NCBI GenBank assembly: GCA_012798435.1
Contig: JAAZNF010000042.1
Location: forward strand, 1-64,000
Direction: 5' to 3'
Length of the DNA: 64,000 bases
Source: Myxococcales bacterium
GTDB taxonomy: Bacteria > Myxococcota > B64-G9
In this document: piece after piece, positions 47,137 to 55,366 of the stretch
Layout: the number at the start of each line of letters is the position of its first letter
How positions within the stretch are numbered: position 1 is the stretch's first letter
The notes under the pieces: generated by a model
Seen by the model: the letters and a program-made list of their open reading frames with translations, nothing else
Database searches by the model: none
Told to the model about the DNA's origin: nothing
Program-made: the position numbers and the translations under genes

Positions 47137-48270
47137 ATGAACATCAATATTCGTTCCGTCCAGACCAAGGCCGAGCGCAAGCAGTTCGTGATGATCCCCT
47201 GGCGCATCTACAAGGACGATCCCAAGTGGGTGCCGCCCCTCATCCAGGACCGGATGGAGACGCTCGATCCGGCCAAGAACCCCTTCTTCGAGCACGGCGA
47301 GGCGCAGCTCTTCATCGCCGAGCGCGACGGCGAGCCGGTGGGGCGCGTGACCGCGCACACCAACCGCTTGCACAACGAGTACCACAAGGACAAGACGGGG
47401 TTCTTCGGCTTCTTCGAGTCCATCGACGATCCGGCGGTGGCGCGCGCCCTGCTCGAGGCCGCCGAGGGCTGGCTCAAGCAGAAGGGTTGCGACCAGGCGC
47501 TGGGGCCGGAGAGCTTCTCCACCAACGAGGAGGTGGGCATGGTGGTGGAGGACCGCGCCGGGTCGCCCATGATCATGTGTTCCTACAACCCGCCGTACTA
47601 CCCGCGCTTGCTGGAGGCCTGCGGCTACCAGAAGGCCAAGGACCTCTACGGTTGGTACTACACCGTCGGAGAGGTGCCCGAGGCGCCGCGGCAGGTGGCC
47701 GACGCGGTGGCCCAACACCCGGGCTTGAAGCTCCGCACAGTGGACATGAAGAACGTGCTGCGCGACGTGCGCATCGTGCGCGACATCTTCAACGCCGCCT
47801 GGAGCCGCAACTGGGGCTACGTCCCCTGGACCGAGAAGGAAGTGGAGCACTCGGCCGAGATGCTGAAGCTCATCCTCATCCCGGAGTGGACCACCATCGC
47901 CGAGGTGGACGGGCAGCCCGCGGGCATGATGATCGCGCTCCCCAACATCAACGAGGTCATCAAGGACCTCAACGGACGGCTGTTCCCGACAGGCCTGCTG
48001 AAGCTCCTGTGGCGGGTGAAACTCGGCGGCTACCGCTTCAAGAGCGGGCGGCTGGCGCTGCTGGGGGTGAAGCCGGAGTACCGGGGCAGCGTGCTCGGCG
48101 GCCTGTCGGTGCTGCTCTACGTATGCGCCCACCGGGCGACCCTGAAGTACGGCCTCAAGGACGGTGAACTGGGCTGGACGCTCGAGGACAACCAGAAGAT
48201 CAACACCGGTATCCAGTTCATGGGCGGGACCATCGGCAAGGTGTACCGGGTGTACGGCAAGAGCCTCTGA
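47137..48270 (+). CDS. GNAT-fold acyltransferase-like protein
   Basis: A 377-residue cytoplasmic protein of a widespread uncharacterised family. Hallmarks are the N-terminal FVMIPWRIYKDDPKWVPPLI, NPFFEHGEAQLFIAERDG, GFFGFFESIDD, LGPESFSTNEE, and the C-terminal KPEYRGSVLGGLSVLL and GWTLEDNQKIN. The arrangement of two domains, with acetyl-CoA-site-like segments in each, fits a GNAT fold. The substrate is unknown. ATG 47137 has GGAGG upstream. It is transcribed away from the serpin gene but probably has its own promoter. Confidence 0.82.
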   Translation: MNINIRSVQTKAERKQFVMIPWRIYKDDPKWVPPLIQDRMETLDPAKNPFFEHGEAQLFIAERDGEPVGRVTAHTNRLHNEYHKDKTGFFGFFESIDDPAVARALLEAAEGWLKQKGCDQALGPESFSTNEEVGMVVEDRAGSPMIMCSYNPPYYPRLLEACGYQKAKDLYGWYYTVGEVPEAPRQVADAVAQHPGLKLRTVDMKNVLRDVRIVRDIFNAAWSRNWGYVPWTEKEVEHSAEMLKLILIPEWTTIAEVDGQPAGMMIALPNINEVIKDLNGRLFPTGLLKLLWRVKLGGYRFKSGRLALLGVKPEYRGSVLGGLSVLLYVCAHRATLKYGLKDGELGWTLEDNQKINTGIQFMGGTIGKVYRVYGKSL

Positions 48271-48417
48271 GACGAGTCGCCGCCACACCGCGGACCATCG
48301 CACCCCCACGGCGTTCTCCTGGTTGTCAGGTCTTCCTTCCGCTAAGTGAAGGAGGAGGTGGTGAAATGCGCGAGGTGGAGGTGGAGGAGATGTCGCTCGC
48401 TATTGTTCTCGTGAAAA

Positions 48418-48981
48418 TTATGCCCGGCCACGGCTGCGGCCGGTGGTGATGCCGCCGGCGATGAGGTGAGCGAGCCGCAGCGCCTCGGGGAGGTGGCCAT
48501 GGAGAGTCGTGGCCCCGAGCAGCGCCGCCGCCTCCTCGCGTCCGATGCCGACCCGCTGGACAACCACCGGGCCCAGGCGCTCGGGTTTCCCGGCCGACTC
48601 GATGAGCCGCCACTTGCGGGCGGCGCCCCGCACGCGAGAGAACAGCGCTCGCCGGATGGACGGGTAGTCAGGGGGGCGGCGGGCCACCACCAGCACCGGA
48701 ACACCAAGGGAGTCGGCGAGCGCGTGGATGTCCACCACGTTGAACCCGGCCACCGCGATACCCTGGAGCAGCACCGCCCGGATCAGGCGCGCGAACTGGG
48801 AGAAGCGGATCATCTCGGTCATGCGGGCGGTGGCGTTCTGACCGTCGCGGCGCACCCGGCCACTCAGCACCCCGTCCAGCCGGGTGCGGGCGCACACCGC
48901 GCCGACCAAGAGCACGTCTCCCCGGTACTCGCGTGAAAACGGAGCGTCGTCGAAGCCGATGACGTTGGTGATGGGGCGCAA
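48418..48981 (-). CDS. DUF99 family protein (endonuclease dU-like)
   Basis: A 187-residue protein of the DUF99 family, with VIGFDDAPFS, VGAVCARTRLDGVLSG, VRRDGQNATARM, and the ending EALRLAHLIAGGI. Archaeal members are described as deoxyuridine/inosine endonucleases or nuclease-like proteins; bacterial function is not settled. The start is TTG 48981, with GAGG of the upstream stop region serving as the Shine-Dalgarno sequence. No ATG is available in frame between it and the conserved start. It lies eight bases after the symporter stop. Confidence 0.78.
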   Translation of the reverse strand: MRPITNVIGFDDAPFSREYRGDVLLVGAVCARTRLDGVLSGRVRRDGQNATARMTEMIRFSQFARLIRAVLLQGIAVAGFNVVDIHALADSLGVPVLVVARRPPDYPSIRRALFSRVRGAARKWRLIESAGKPERLGPVVVQRVGIGREEAAALLGATTLHGHLPEALRLAHLIAGGITTGRSRGRA

Positions 48982-48989
48982 GGGCCGCC

Positions 48990-50453
48990 TCAGGCCGGGG
49001 GCGAACCGGGTGACGCGCCTGTCGCGGGTGGTGTCGCCTTGGAGGTCAGCAGGCTCACTGCCACCGACGCCAGCGCGGCCCCGAAGAACGCCGGCACCAG
49101 CTCGTAGATGAGGCGGTCGGACAGCCCGGTGAGCTTCCAGGCCACGGTGACGCCGAAGCCGGTGAGCATGCCGGCCACCACCCCGGCACGGGTCAGCAGG
49201 CGGGTGCTGAGCGAGAGCAGCAGCACCGGCCCGAACGCCGCGCCCAGGCCGGACCAGGCGAACAGCACGAACCAGAAGACCACCCGCACCTCGCCGAGCG
49301 CCACGCCGATGGCCAAGAGTCCCAGCGCCGCCACGGTGACGCGGCCGGCCAGCACCGCCAGCCGATCGTCCTGGGCCTTCTTGAAGATCTTGCCGATGAC
49401 GTCCCGGCTCACCGCCGAGGCGCACACCAAAAGCTGCGAGCTGACCGTGGACATGATGGCGGAGAGGATGGCCGCCAGCATCACCCCAGCGACCAGCGGG
49501 TGCAGCATCTGGCGCGAGAGAAGCGGGAAGAGTTTCTCGGGATCCGCCAGCTCGGGCATGAGCAGCCGGCCGCCCAATCCCAGAAAGCCCGCCCCGTAGA
49601 ACACCAGCACGCCCCAGCACATGGCGATGAGCTGGGTCTGGCGGATCTTCTCGTCCGAAGCCGCGGCCATGTAGCGAGTGATGACGTGGGGCTGGCCGGG
49701 GTAGCCGAGTCCGATGCCGAGAAGCCCGGTGACGAGCCCGAACAGGGCGAAACCTTGCTTCCCGCCGCTGAGATCAACCAGGTTGGGATCGATGGCCGCC
49801 AGGCGCGCCAGCAGAGCGTCGTAGCCACCCACCTCGGCCAGCACCAGGATGGGCATGAGCAGCAGCGCGATCACCATGATGAGGCCCTGGAGGAAGTCGG
49901 TGAAGCTCACCGCAGTGAAACCGCCGAGCAGGGTGTAGACGATGATGATGACGCCGCCGATGAGGATGCCCGGGACGTAGCCCACGTTGAGGATGGCGTC
50001 CATGGCCTTGCCGGTGGCGGTCATCTGCGCCGCCAGGTATCCACCCAGCGAAAGCAGGATGATAGTCACGCCCACGATGCGGATGAGGTGGCGCGGATCG
50101 CCGAAGCGATCGGCCAAAAAGTCCGGCACGGTGAGCGATCCCTGACGCGCCGCCTCACGCCGCAGCCTCGGCGCCAACCAGTACAGGTTGATGAGGTAGC
50201 CGATGAGGCACCCTGGGGCGAACCACAGGGCGCTCACCCCGCCGCTGTACACCATGCCCACCGCCCCCAGCACCACCCAGCCGCTCTCCGAGGATGCGGT
50301 CGAGGAGATGGCGGTGATCCAGCTCCCCAGTGAGCGGCCGGCGAGGTAGAAGTCCTCGCAGGTCCTGGTGCGGCGGCAGGCCAACCAGCCCAGGTACAAA
50401 AGTGCACCCATGTAGAGGCACACCACCATCAGGATCGTGGGATCAAGGCTCAC
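48990..50453 (-). CDS. Sodium:solute symporter (SSF family)
   Basis: A 487-residue inner-membrane transporter with about 13 helices. The SSF signature is clear: SSTASSESGWVVLGAVGMVYSGG-like TM2, GYVPGILIGG, YTLLGGFTAVSFTDFLQG, GLGYPGQPHVITRYM and AAILSAIMSTVSSQLL. It is close to PutP-type proline symporters (GYPGQPHVITRYMA), but the substrate is not certain. GTG 50453 is chosen over 50501, with GGGGAGG five bases before it. The start overlaps the 3' end of the 41-residue membrane protein gene. Confidence 0.9.
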   Translation of the reverse strand: MSLDPTILMVVCLYMGALLYLGWLACRRTRTCEDFYLAGRSLGSWITAISSTASSESGWVVLGAVGMVYSGGVSALWFAPGCLIGYLINLYWLAPRLRREAARQGSLTVPDFLADRFGDPRHLIRIVGVTIILLSLGGYLAAQMTATGKAMDAILNVGYVPGILIGGVIIIVYTLLGGFTAVSFTDFLQGLIMVIALLLMPILVLAEVGGYDALLARLAAIDPNLVDLSGGKQGFALFGLVTGLLGIGLGYPGQPHVITRYMAAASDEKIRQTQLIAMCWGVLVFYGAGFLGLGGRLLMPELADPEKLFPLLSRQMLHPLVAGVMLAAILSAIMSTVSSQLLVCASAVSRDVIGKIFKKAQDDRLAVLAGRVTVAALGLLAIGVALGEVRVVFWFVLFAWSGLGAAFGPVLLLSLSTRLLTRAGVVAGMLTGFGVTVAWKLTGLSDRLIYELVPAFFGAALASVAVSLLTSKATPPATGASPGSPPA

Positions 50454-50568
50454 GGCGGCCTCCCCGGCCAAGCACGAAGGCCAGCACGGCGGCGGCGACA
50501 AAGGCGAGTGGAATCGCGAGCAAGAAGAGGTGTGTCTCCCAGGGAATGGGCACTGGCGTAGGGTTCAT
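50443..50568 (-). CDS. 41-residue single-pass membrane protein, symporter partner
   Basis: The frame from ATG 50568 to TGA 50443 encodes 41 residues, with the helix HLFLLAIPLAFVAAAVLAFV and an Arg/Gly-rich C-terminus. GGGAGG lies five bases before the ATG. The last 11 bases overlap the GTG of the symporter, so translation is coupled. Small one-helix partners next to SSF symporters are known in other bacteria; this one resembles them in size and place. Confidence 0.7.
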   Translation of the reverse strand: MNPTPVPIPWETHLFLLAIPLAFVAAAVLAFVLGRGGRREP

Positions 50569-50693
50569 GCGAACCTCCCGGGTGATTTCTCTCCAGAAAG
50601 CCGATCCGCTCGCCGCTTGTCAAGGACAGCGCATCACCTGGAAATGCGAAATGGTTCTGCTACACTGCTCTTCGGAAATTTCATGGAGGCGGC

Positions 50694-51491
50694 ATGGAGA
50701 AGCGTGAAGGCACCATGACGGCCATCGTCACCGGGGCTTCCGGCGGCCTGGGCGCGGCGTTCTGCGAGGAGCTGGCCGGAATGGGATTTTCGCTCGTCCT
50801 CACCGGTCGGGATGAAAATAAACTGAGCGAACTTGCGACGCGCCTCTCCTCTTCTTACCGTGTCGAAGTCAACGTCGTTGCGGTCGACCTCGCGGACCCC
50901 GGCGCCGTTCGAACCCTGGTCGAGAGGACCGAGGGCGCAGGCCGGCCGGTGGACGTGCTGGTGAACAACGCCGGCTTCGCCTCCTACGGAGACTTCCTCT
51001 CGCTCCCCGAGGCCGCTCTGGACGTGCAGCTTTCGGTGCTGATCCGCGCTCCCACGGCGCTGTGCCGCGCCTTCGCCCTGGTCATGCGCGAGCGGCGGCT
51101 CGGCTTCATCCTCAACGTATCCTCGTTCACCGCCTTCGTGCCCACGCCCCGCTACGCGGTGTACGCTGCCGCCAAGGCCTACCTGCGACACTTCAGCGAG
51201 GCGCTGGCCGAGGAGCTTTTTCGCGACGGGGTGGTGGTGAGCTGTCTGTGTCCGGGGAGCATGCTCACCCCGTTCTTCGAGCGCGCCGGGCACCGCCCGG
51301 ACCCGCTGATCACCGCCACCATGATGATGCCGCGGGAGGTGGCGCGGCGGGGGCTGCGCGGCCTGTTCAAGCGCAAGCGGCTCATTGTCCCCGGCGCGTG
51401 GAACAAGCTCGGCCGCCTGGGCCTGGCGCTGCTCAGCCGCCGCCGGGCGGTCCGCTTGGCCGAGCGCTTCTCCCGGCAATACACCGGGTGA
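50694..51491 (+). CDS. Short-chain dehydrogenase/reductase
   Basis: A 265-residue classical SDR. The NAD(P) site TGASGGLG is near the N-terminus, followed by DLADPG, VNNAGFASYG, the catalytic Ser in NVSS and YAVYAAAK (Tyr-xxx-Lys). GRDENK after strand 2 favours NADP(H). The C-terminus is basic and hydrophobic (KRKRLIVPGAWNKLGRLGLALL), as in ketoreductase-like members that bind membranes. The substrate is unknown. GGAGG lies four bases before ATG 50694; ATG 50715 is a possible alternative. It faces the symporter divergently and converges with the Nudix gene. Confidence 0.9.
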   Translation: MEKREGTMTAIVTGASGGLGAAFCEELAGMGFSLVLTGRDENKLSELATRLSSSYRVEVNVVAVDLADPGAVRTLVERTEGAGRPVDVLVNNAGFASYGDFLSLPEAALDVQLSVLIRAPTALCRAFALVMRERRLGFILNVSSFTAFVPTPRYAVYAAAKAYLRHFSEALAEELFRDGVVVSCLCPGSMLTPFFERAGHRPDPLITATMMMPREVARRGLRGLFKRKRLIVPGAWNKLGRLGLALLSRRRAVRLAERFSRQYTG

Positions 51492-51497
51492 CGGAAC

Positions 51498-52070
51498 TCA
51501 GGGGCGGCGGGCCGAGAGCTCGAGTCCGCCGGCAAGCGCCAGGTGCGCGAAGGCGCACACGACGAGCGCGTGACGGATCTCCCCCTTACGGATCATCTCG
51601 GGGATGTCGGCGAGGGGGGCCTCGAAGGTTTCAATGTGCTCGTCCTCGTCGGGGTGCTGCGATTCGGCGGGGTAGGCGTTCTGTGCCAGGTACGAGTAGG
51701 TGAGGTTGTTCTGGAAGGCGGGGTTGGGGGCCACCACCCCGAGCGGCTCGATGCGCTCGGCGCGGTAGCCGGTCTCCTCGGTGAGTTCGCGCCGGGCGGC
51801 CTCGAGCGGTTCCTCGCCCGGGTCCACCATGCCGCCGGGGACCTCGACGCAGATCTCGTGCGTACCGGGGCGATACTGGCGGATGAGCACCACCTTCCCC
51901 TCGCGGGTGAGAGGAATGACGTTGATCCAGTGCGGGGCGCGGACCAGGTCGTAGTCCCGCTCGCGTTGATCGTGGGGCGAACGGAACCGGCCTTTCCACA
52001 CCGAGAAGATGCGGGCGCGATACTGCTCTTTCTCGGACAGGCGCTGCCACAGCTGCAAGGACGTCGGCAT
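51498..52070 (-). CDS. Nudix hydrolase, ADP-ribose pyrophosphatase-like
   Basis: A 190-residue Nudix protein with a complete Nudix box beginning GGMVDPGEEPLEAARREL and ending TEETGY. The preceding IRQYRPGTHEICVEVPGG is typical of the ADP-sugar pyrophosphatase branch, which splits ADP-ribose to AMP and ribose-5-phosphate. ATG 52070 is chosen over 52124, with GGAGG six bases before it. Confidence 0.9.
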   Translation of the reverse strand: MPTSLQLWQRLSEKEQYRARIFSVWKGRFRSPHDQRERDYDLVRAPHWINVIPLTREGKVVLIRQYRPGTHEICVEVPGGMVDPGEEPLEAARRELTEETGYRAERIEPLGVVAPNPAFQNNLTYSYLAQNAYPAESQHPDEDEHIETFEAPLADIPEMIRKGEIRHALVVCAFAHLALAGGLELSARRP

Positions 52071-52226
52071 GGACACCTCCGGGTTGCTCGCTGGGCAGAT
52101 ACTCCGCGCGGAGGGCGAATGCAACAGTCGGTTTGCCAGAACCTGAGATCGTCGGGGCGGGGTTTAGGCCTGGTGCGGCGAGGAGGTTCGTACTACGCTC
52201 GGGCGCGGGAGGAGGATGGTGACGAC

Positions 52227-52709
52227 ATGAGTGACATGAACGACACGACGAACCCGCTGGTGGAGCTGTTTCGCGCCTCGATCGGCAAGAAGCTCGAGGG
52301 CGCGCCGCCGTTCACCGCCTGGCTCGACGGGCGCATCCTCTCGGCCGGGGTGGGCGAGATCGAGATGCAATTTGTCGTGCGCCCGGAGATGGCCAACCCC
52401 ACCGGGTTGCTGCACGGCGGGGTGCAGGCGGCCATCATCGACGACGTCTTCGGCATGACCGCGGCCACCCTGGGCGACGAGGGGTTCCGCATCTCCGTCG
52501 ACCTGCACGTGAACTTCATCGACAAGGTGAAGGTGGGCGACACGGTGACGGCCCGGGCCAAGGTGCTGCGAAACGGCCGGCGCATCACCTACGCGGTGTG
52601 CGAGCTGCGAGACTCCTTCGGCAACCTGGTGGCGCGGGGCGACACCAACCAGCTCAAGACCACCTTCGTCCCCGACTACCAGAAGCAACTCAAGAACGAC
52701 CCGGCTTGA
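52227..52709 (+). CDS. PaaI-type hotdog thioesterase
   Basis: A 160-residue protein with the hotdog-fold motif NPTGLLHGGVQAAIIDDVFG; the Gly-Gly-rich helix and the Asp are typical of PaaI/YbgC-like acyl-CoA thioesterases. VKVGDTVTARAKVLRNGRR and VARGDTNQLKT complete the fold. The acyl substrate is unknown. The frame is open far upstream, but ATG 52227 marks the start of homology. A terminator follows at 52782-52807. Confidence 0.88.
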   Translation: MSDMNDTTNPLVELFRASIGKKLEGAPPFTAWLDGRILSAGVGEIEMQFVVRPEMANPTGLLHGGVQAAIIDDVFGMTAATLGDEGFRISVDLHVNFIDKVKVGDTVTARAKVLRNGRRITYAVCELRDSFGNLVARGDTNQLKTTFVPDYQKQLKNDPA

Positions 52710-52781
52710 TCAAACCATCACAATCGGGATTCCAGTTTGAAAGGCCCGTTGTCATCAATCCTGTGTTCATCTATCGAGAAG

Positions 52782-52807
52782 AAAGGGAATGCAGGCCTTC
52801 CCTTTTT
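52782..52807. terminator. Terminator between convergent genes
   Basis: Perfect eight-base inverted repeat AAAGGGAA (52782-52789) and TTCCCTTT (52798-52805), loop TGCAGGCC, followed by further T residues. It serves the thioesterase gene and possibly the opposite strand as well. Confidence 0.65.
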
Positions 52808-52866
52808 CGACGTTGCGTTGGACTGCGCCTGCTCTTTCGGCATCGCGGCCAGACGCCCGACGGGGC

Positions 52867-54690
52867 TCATTTCCGGCGGTAGATGAAGAAGTCGCCCTTG
52901 GTGCGGTCGCGGATGTGGAAGGCCGGCTCGAAGTTCTCTTCCAGAAAGCGGCGGAACTCGGGCATGGAGGCGAAGCCGTCGAAGCGCCGCACCGCCCGCC
53001 CGTCCTTGCCCCGCTGTTCCCGTCCCGACACCACCACCAGGCCCAGCCGCGGGTCGTCCACGCGCCGGATGAAGTCCTGGACCGGGGTGATCCCGGATCG
53101 AAAGCGCATCACGTTGGTGTCGGCCTCGTCGGCGGCCAGGCGCCGGCCGGCGAGCAGCGCGATCAGGCCGGCGCTGGAGGAGTCGCCGAAGATGGTCTGC
53201 GCCGGGTGGGTGTTCTGGCGCACGAAGTCGGCGAGCTTCTCCACCGCCTCGAAGTACTGGCTCTCGTGGAACAGCGCCTCGGTGCAGGTGCCGTAATCCT
53301 GGTAAGCGCGGGCCACGTCCACAAAGCACAACGCGCGCATGATCTTGTTTGCGAATTCCGGCACGGGCGCGTCGACCCACACCATGGGGCGGTCGCCGGT
53401 GCGGACGTAGTTGGGGAGCAAGGAGCGCTGTAGCGGCAGGCGCACCATGCCGAACGCGATTACGCCGACGAGCACGACCAGGGCCACCGAAAGCGCCTCG
53501 AAGAAGGCCCGGTCCCGCTGCTGGCGCCTGCGCCACAGCGCCGCCACCCGCTCGGCGAAACTCTGCACGGCGTATCCTCCCATGTGCGCCAGAAAAAGAA
53601 ACAACAGCAGGAAGTAGAAAGGGAAGAGCCGGGACAGCATGGCCAGAAAGACGAGATTTGCCAGGGCGAAGATCCCGAGCGCGAAGATCCAACCCTGGCG
53701 GCCCCCGGTGTCCAGCAGGCCGCACAGCGCGCGCAAGAGGCGCCGCAAGAAAGAAGGTACCGCCGGGTTCTCCTCGAATGGTGTTGCGAATCCGGACGCC
53801 TCGCGCGGCAGGCGGCGGTCCAGCCACCCCTGCAAGGAGGCGAAGACCAGGCCGCACGCCGCGCTGATCAGCAGGGCGAAGTTGTCGGTGAGCACCCGGG
53901 CGAACATGGCGCCGGTGCCGCCCGCCGCCCCGGGTTTCGCCAGATGGTAGCGGTACACCGCGTCGATGTAGCCGCTGCCGCCGAGCGCAAGGCCGATGAG
54001 CTGCACAGCCGCCCAGGGAAGGAGAAATCCCCCGGCGAAGCGGGCGCCGTGCCGCCATGAGCGTAGGAAGCACAACGCCATGGCGGTCATGGCCGAGGGC
54101 AGCACGTAGTTGCCCGTCCCCACGCCCAGCGCCATGAGCGCCCCGGCCAGCGCCGTGCGGTGGGCCCCCAGGGCCCACATGCCGGCGGAGAGCCACATCA
54201 TGGACAGGTTGATGCCCGTCCAGTGGGAGGAGGCCCGCAACACGTCGAAGGAGAAGAGTTACAACGCCGCCGCCGCCACCGCCGCCAGCCGGCCGGTGCG
54301 GCGACGGGCGAGCAGGAAGATGAAGAAGGCGCCGAGGGCGGTGGCCCCCACCGGGATGAGGCGCGCGGTGAACGGGGTGGTCTCCGAGAATTTCGCCAGC
54401 AGGACGCCGGGCAAGAGGTGGAGCGGCGGGTGGGCGAAGAAGAAGTCGCGGTAAAACCACACGCCGTGGTCGGCGCTGGCCCGGGCCATGTAGAGGTAGA
54501 TGTTCTCGTCGCCGACCTCCCAGTGGAGAGAGTAACTCTTGATGATCAGATAGCCGAGCAAGACGAGGAAGAACCCGACCCAGGCCATCGCCTCGGGGAG
54601 ACGGGGTGGACGTTCGGCAGGCGCCGGGGGCGATGGCGGCGCTTCATTCTCCTGGGCCTCGGCGATGTTGGTCACGATCCGCTCATCCAT
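52867..54690 (-). pseudogene. GT39-type membrane glycosyltransferase broken by an in-frame stop
   Basis: One continuous frame of 608 codons from ATG 54690 to the stop at 52867 is interrupted only by a TAA at 54261-54259 (codon 144). The front part has the marks of a GT-C/ArnT-like mannosyltransferase: LLGYLIIKSYSLHW, then EVGDENIYLYMARAS with the catalytic acidic residues, and FYRDFFFAHPPLHLL. The second part continues the multi-helix protein (ASSHWTGINLSMMWL) and ends in a soluble domain. Both fragments lie in the same frame, so a single base change (for example TAC to TAA) explains the break. The downstream piece has no Shine-Dalgarno sequence before its GTG at 54243. It overlaps nth by eight bases. 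Confidence 0.78.
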
Positions 54691-55366
54691 GGCGCGACCC
54701 CCGGTCGTTGTCCGTGGTTTTCGTAAATCCATTCAACATGGCGAAGTCGCAATGGCGCCGCACCGGACACTGCGCGCAGCGCGGGCGCTGCGGCAGGCAC
54801 ACCGTCTTGCCGTGGTGGACGAAGAGGTCGTTCACCCAGGGGACGTAGCGGCGGGGCACGATCTCGAGCAGCGCCTGCTCGGTCTGCTCGGGGGTGCGGG
54901 TGTGGACGACGCCGAGGCGGTTCGAGATGCGGTGGACGTGAGTGTCCACCGGCAGCGCCGATTTGCCGAAGGCGTACACCAGCACGCAGCCGGCCGTCTT
55001 GCGGCCGACGCCGGAGAGCGCCGTCAGATCCTGCATGCGGTCGGGCACCTTGCCCCCGTGGCGCGAAAGCAGCTCGCGGGACATGGCGACCAGGTTGCGG
55101 CTCTTGGCGCGGTACAGGCCGACCCGCCGGAGCAGGGGCCACAGCCGCTCCGGCCGGGCCGCTGCCAACGTGCCGGGGTCGGGGTACTGCCGCAAGAGCT
55201 CGGCCGCCACCGTCTCGGTCACCTCGTCGCGGGTCCGGGCGGAGAGCATGGTGGCCACCAGGGTGTGGAAAGGCTTGCCTTGCCCCAGCCGGGCCAGCAT
55301 GGTGCTGCCGCGCGTCCTGGAGAGCGCCCGGAGCACCGCTGTCATCCTCTGTCGCTCAGCGTTCAT
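54683..55366 (-). CDS. nth: Endonuclease III
   Basis: A 227-residue DNA glycosylase/AP lyase. The helix-hairpin-helix LSGVGRKTAGCVLV carries the catalytic Lys, and VDTHVHRISNRLG the catalytic Asp. The iron-sulphur loop is complete, with Cys spacing C-x6-C-x2-C-x5-C at the C-terminus (CLPQRPRCAQCPVRRHC). It removes oxidised pyrimidines. ATG 55366 is chosen over 55459 and overlaps the preceding gene by 11 bases. The broken glycosyltransferase gene starts inside its end. Confidence 0.93.
   Translation of the reverse strand: MNAERQRMTAVLRALSRTRGSTMLARLGQGKPFHTLVATMLSARTRDEVTETVAAELLRQYPDPGTLAAARPERLWPLLRRVGLYRAKSRNLVAMSRELLSRHGGKVPDRMQDLTALSGVGRKTAGCVLVYAFGKSALPVDTHVHRISNRLGVVHTRTPEQTEQALLEIVPRRYVPWVNDLFVHHGKTVCLPQRPRCAQCPVRRHCDFAMLNGFTKTTDNDRGSRHG

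Noticed and set aside
48366-48449. 27-residue frame behind a strong GGAGGAGG
   Set aside because: It runs into the end of the convergent DUF99 gene, and the purine-rich tract pairs with the upstream CTTCCTTC as a hairpin, so the ribosome-site likeness is probably accidental.
54259-54261. Programmed recoding at the internal stop of the glycosyltransferase
   Set aside because: The codon is TAA; known readthrough for selenocysteine or pyrrolysine uses TGA or TAG, and no special structure follows.
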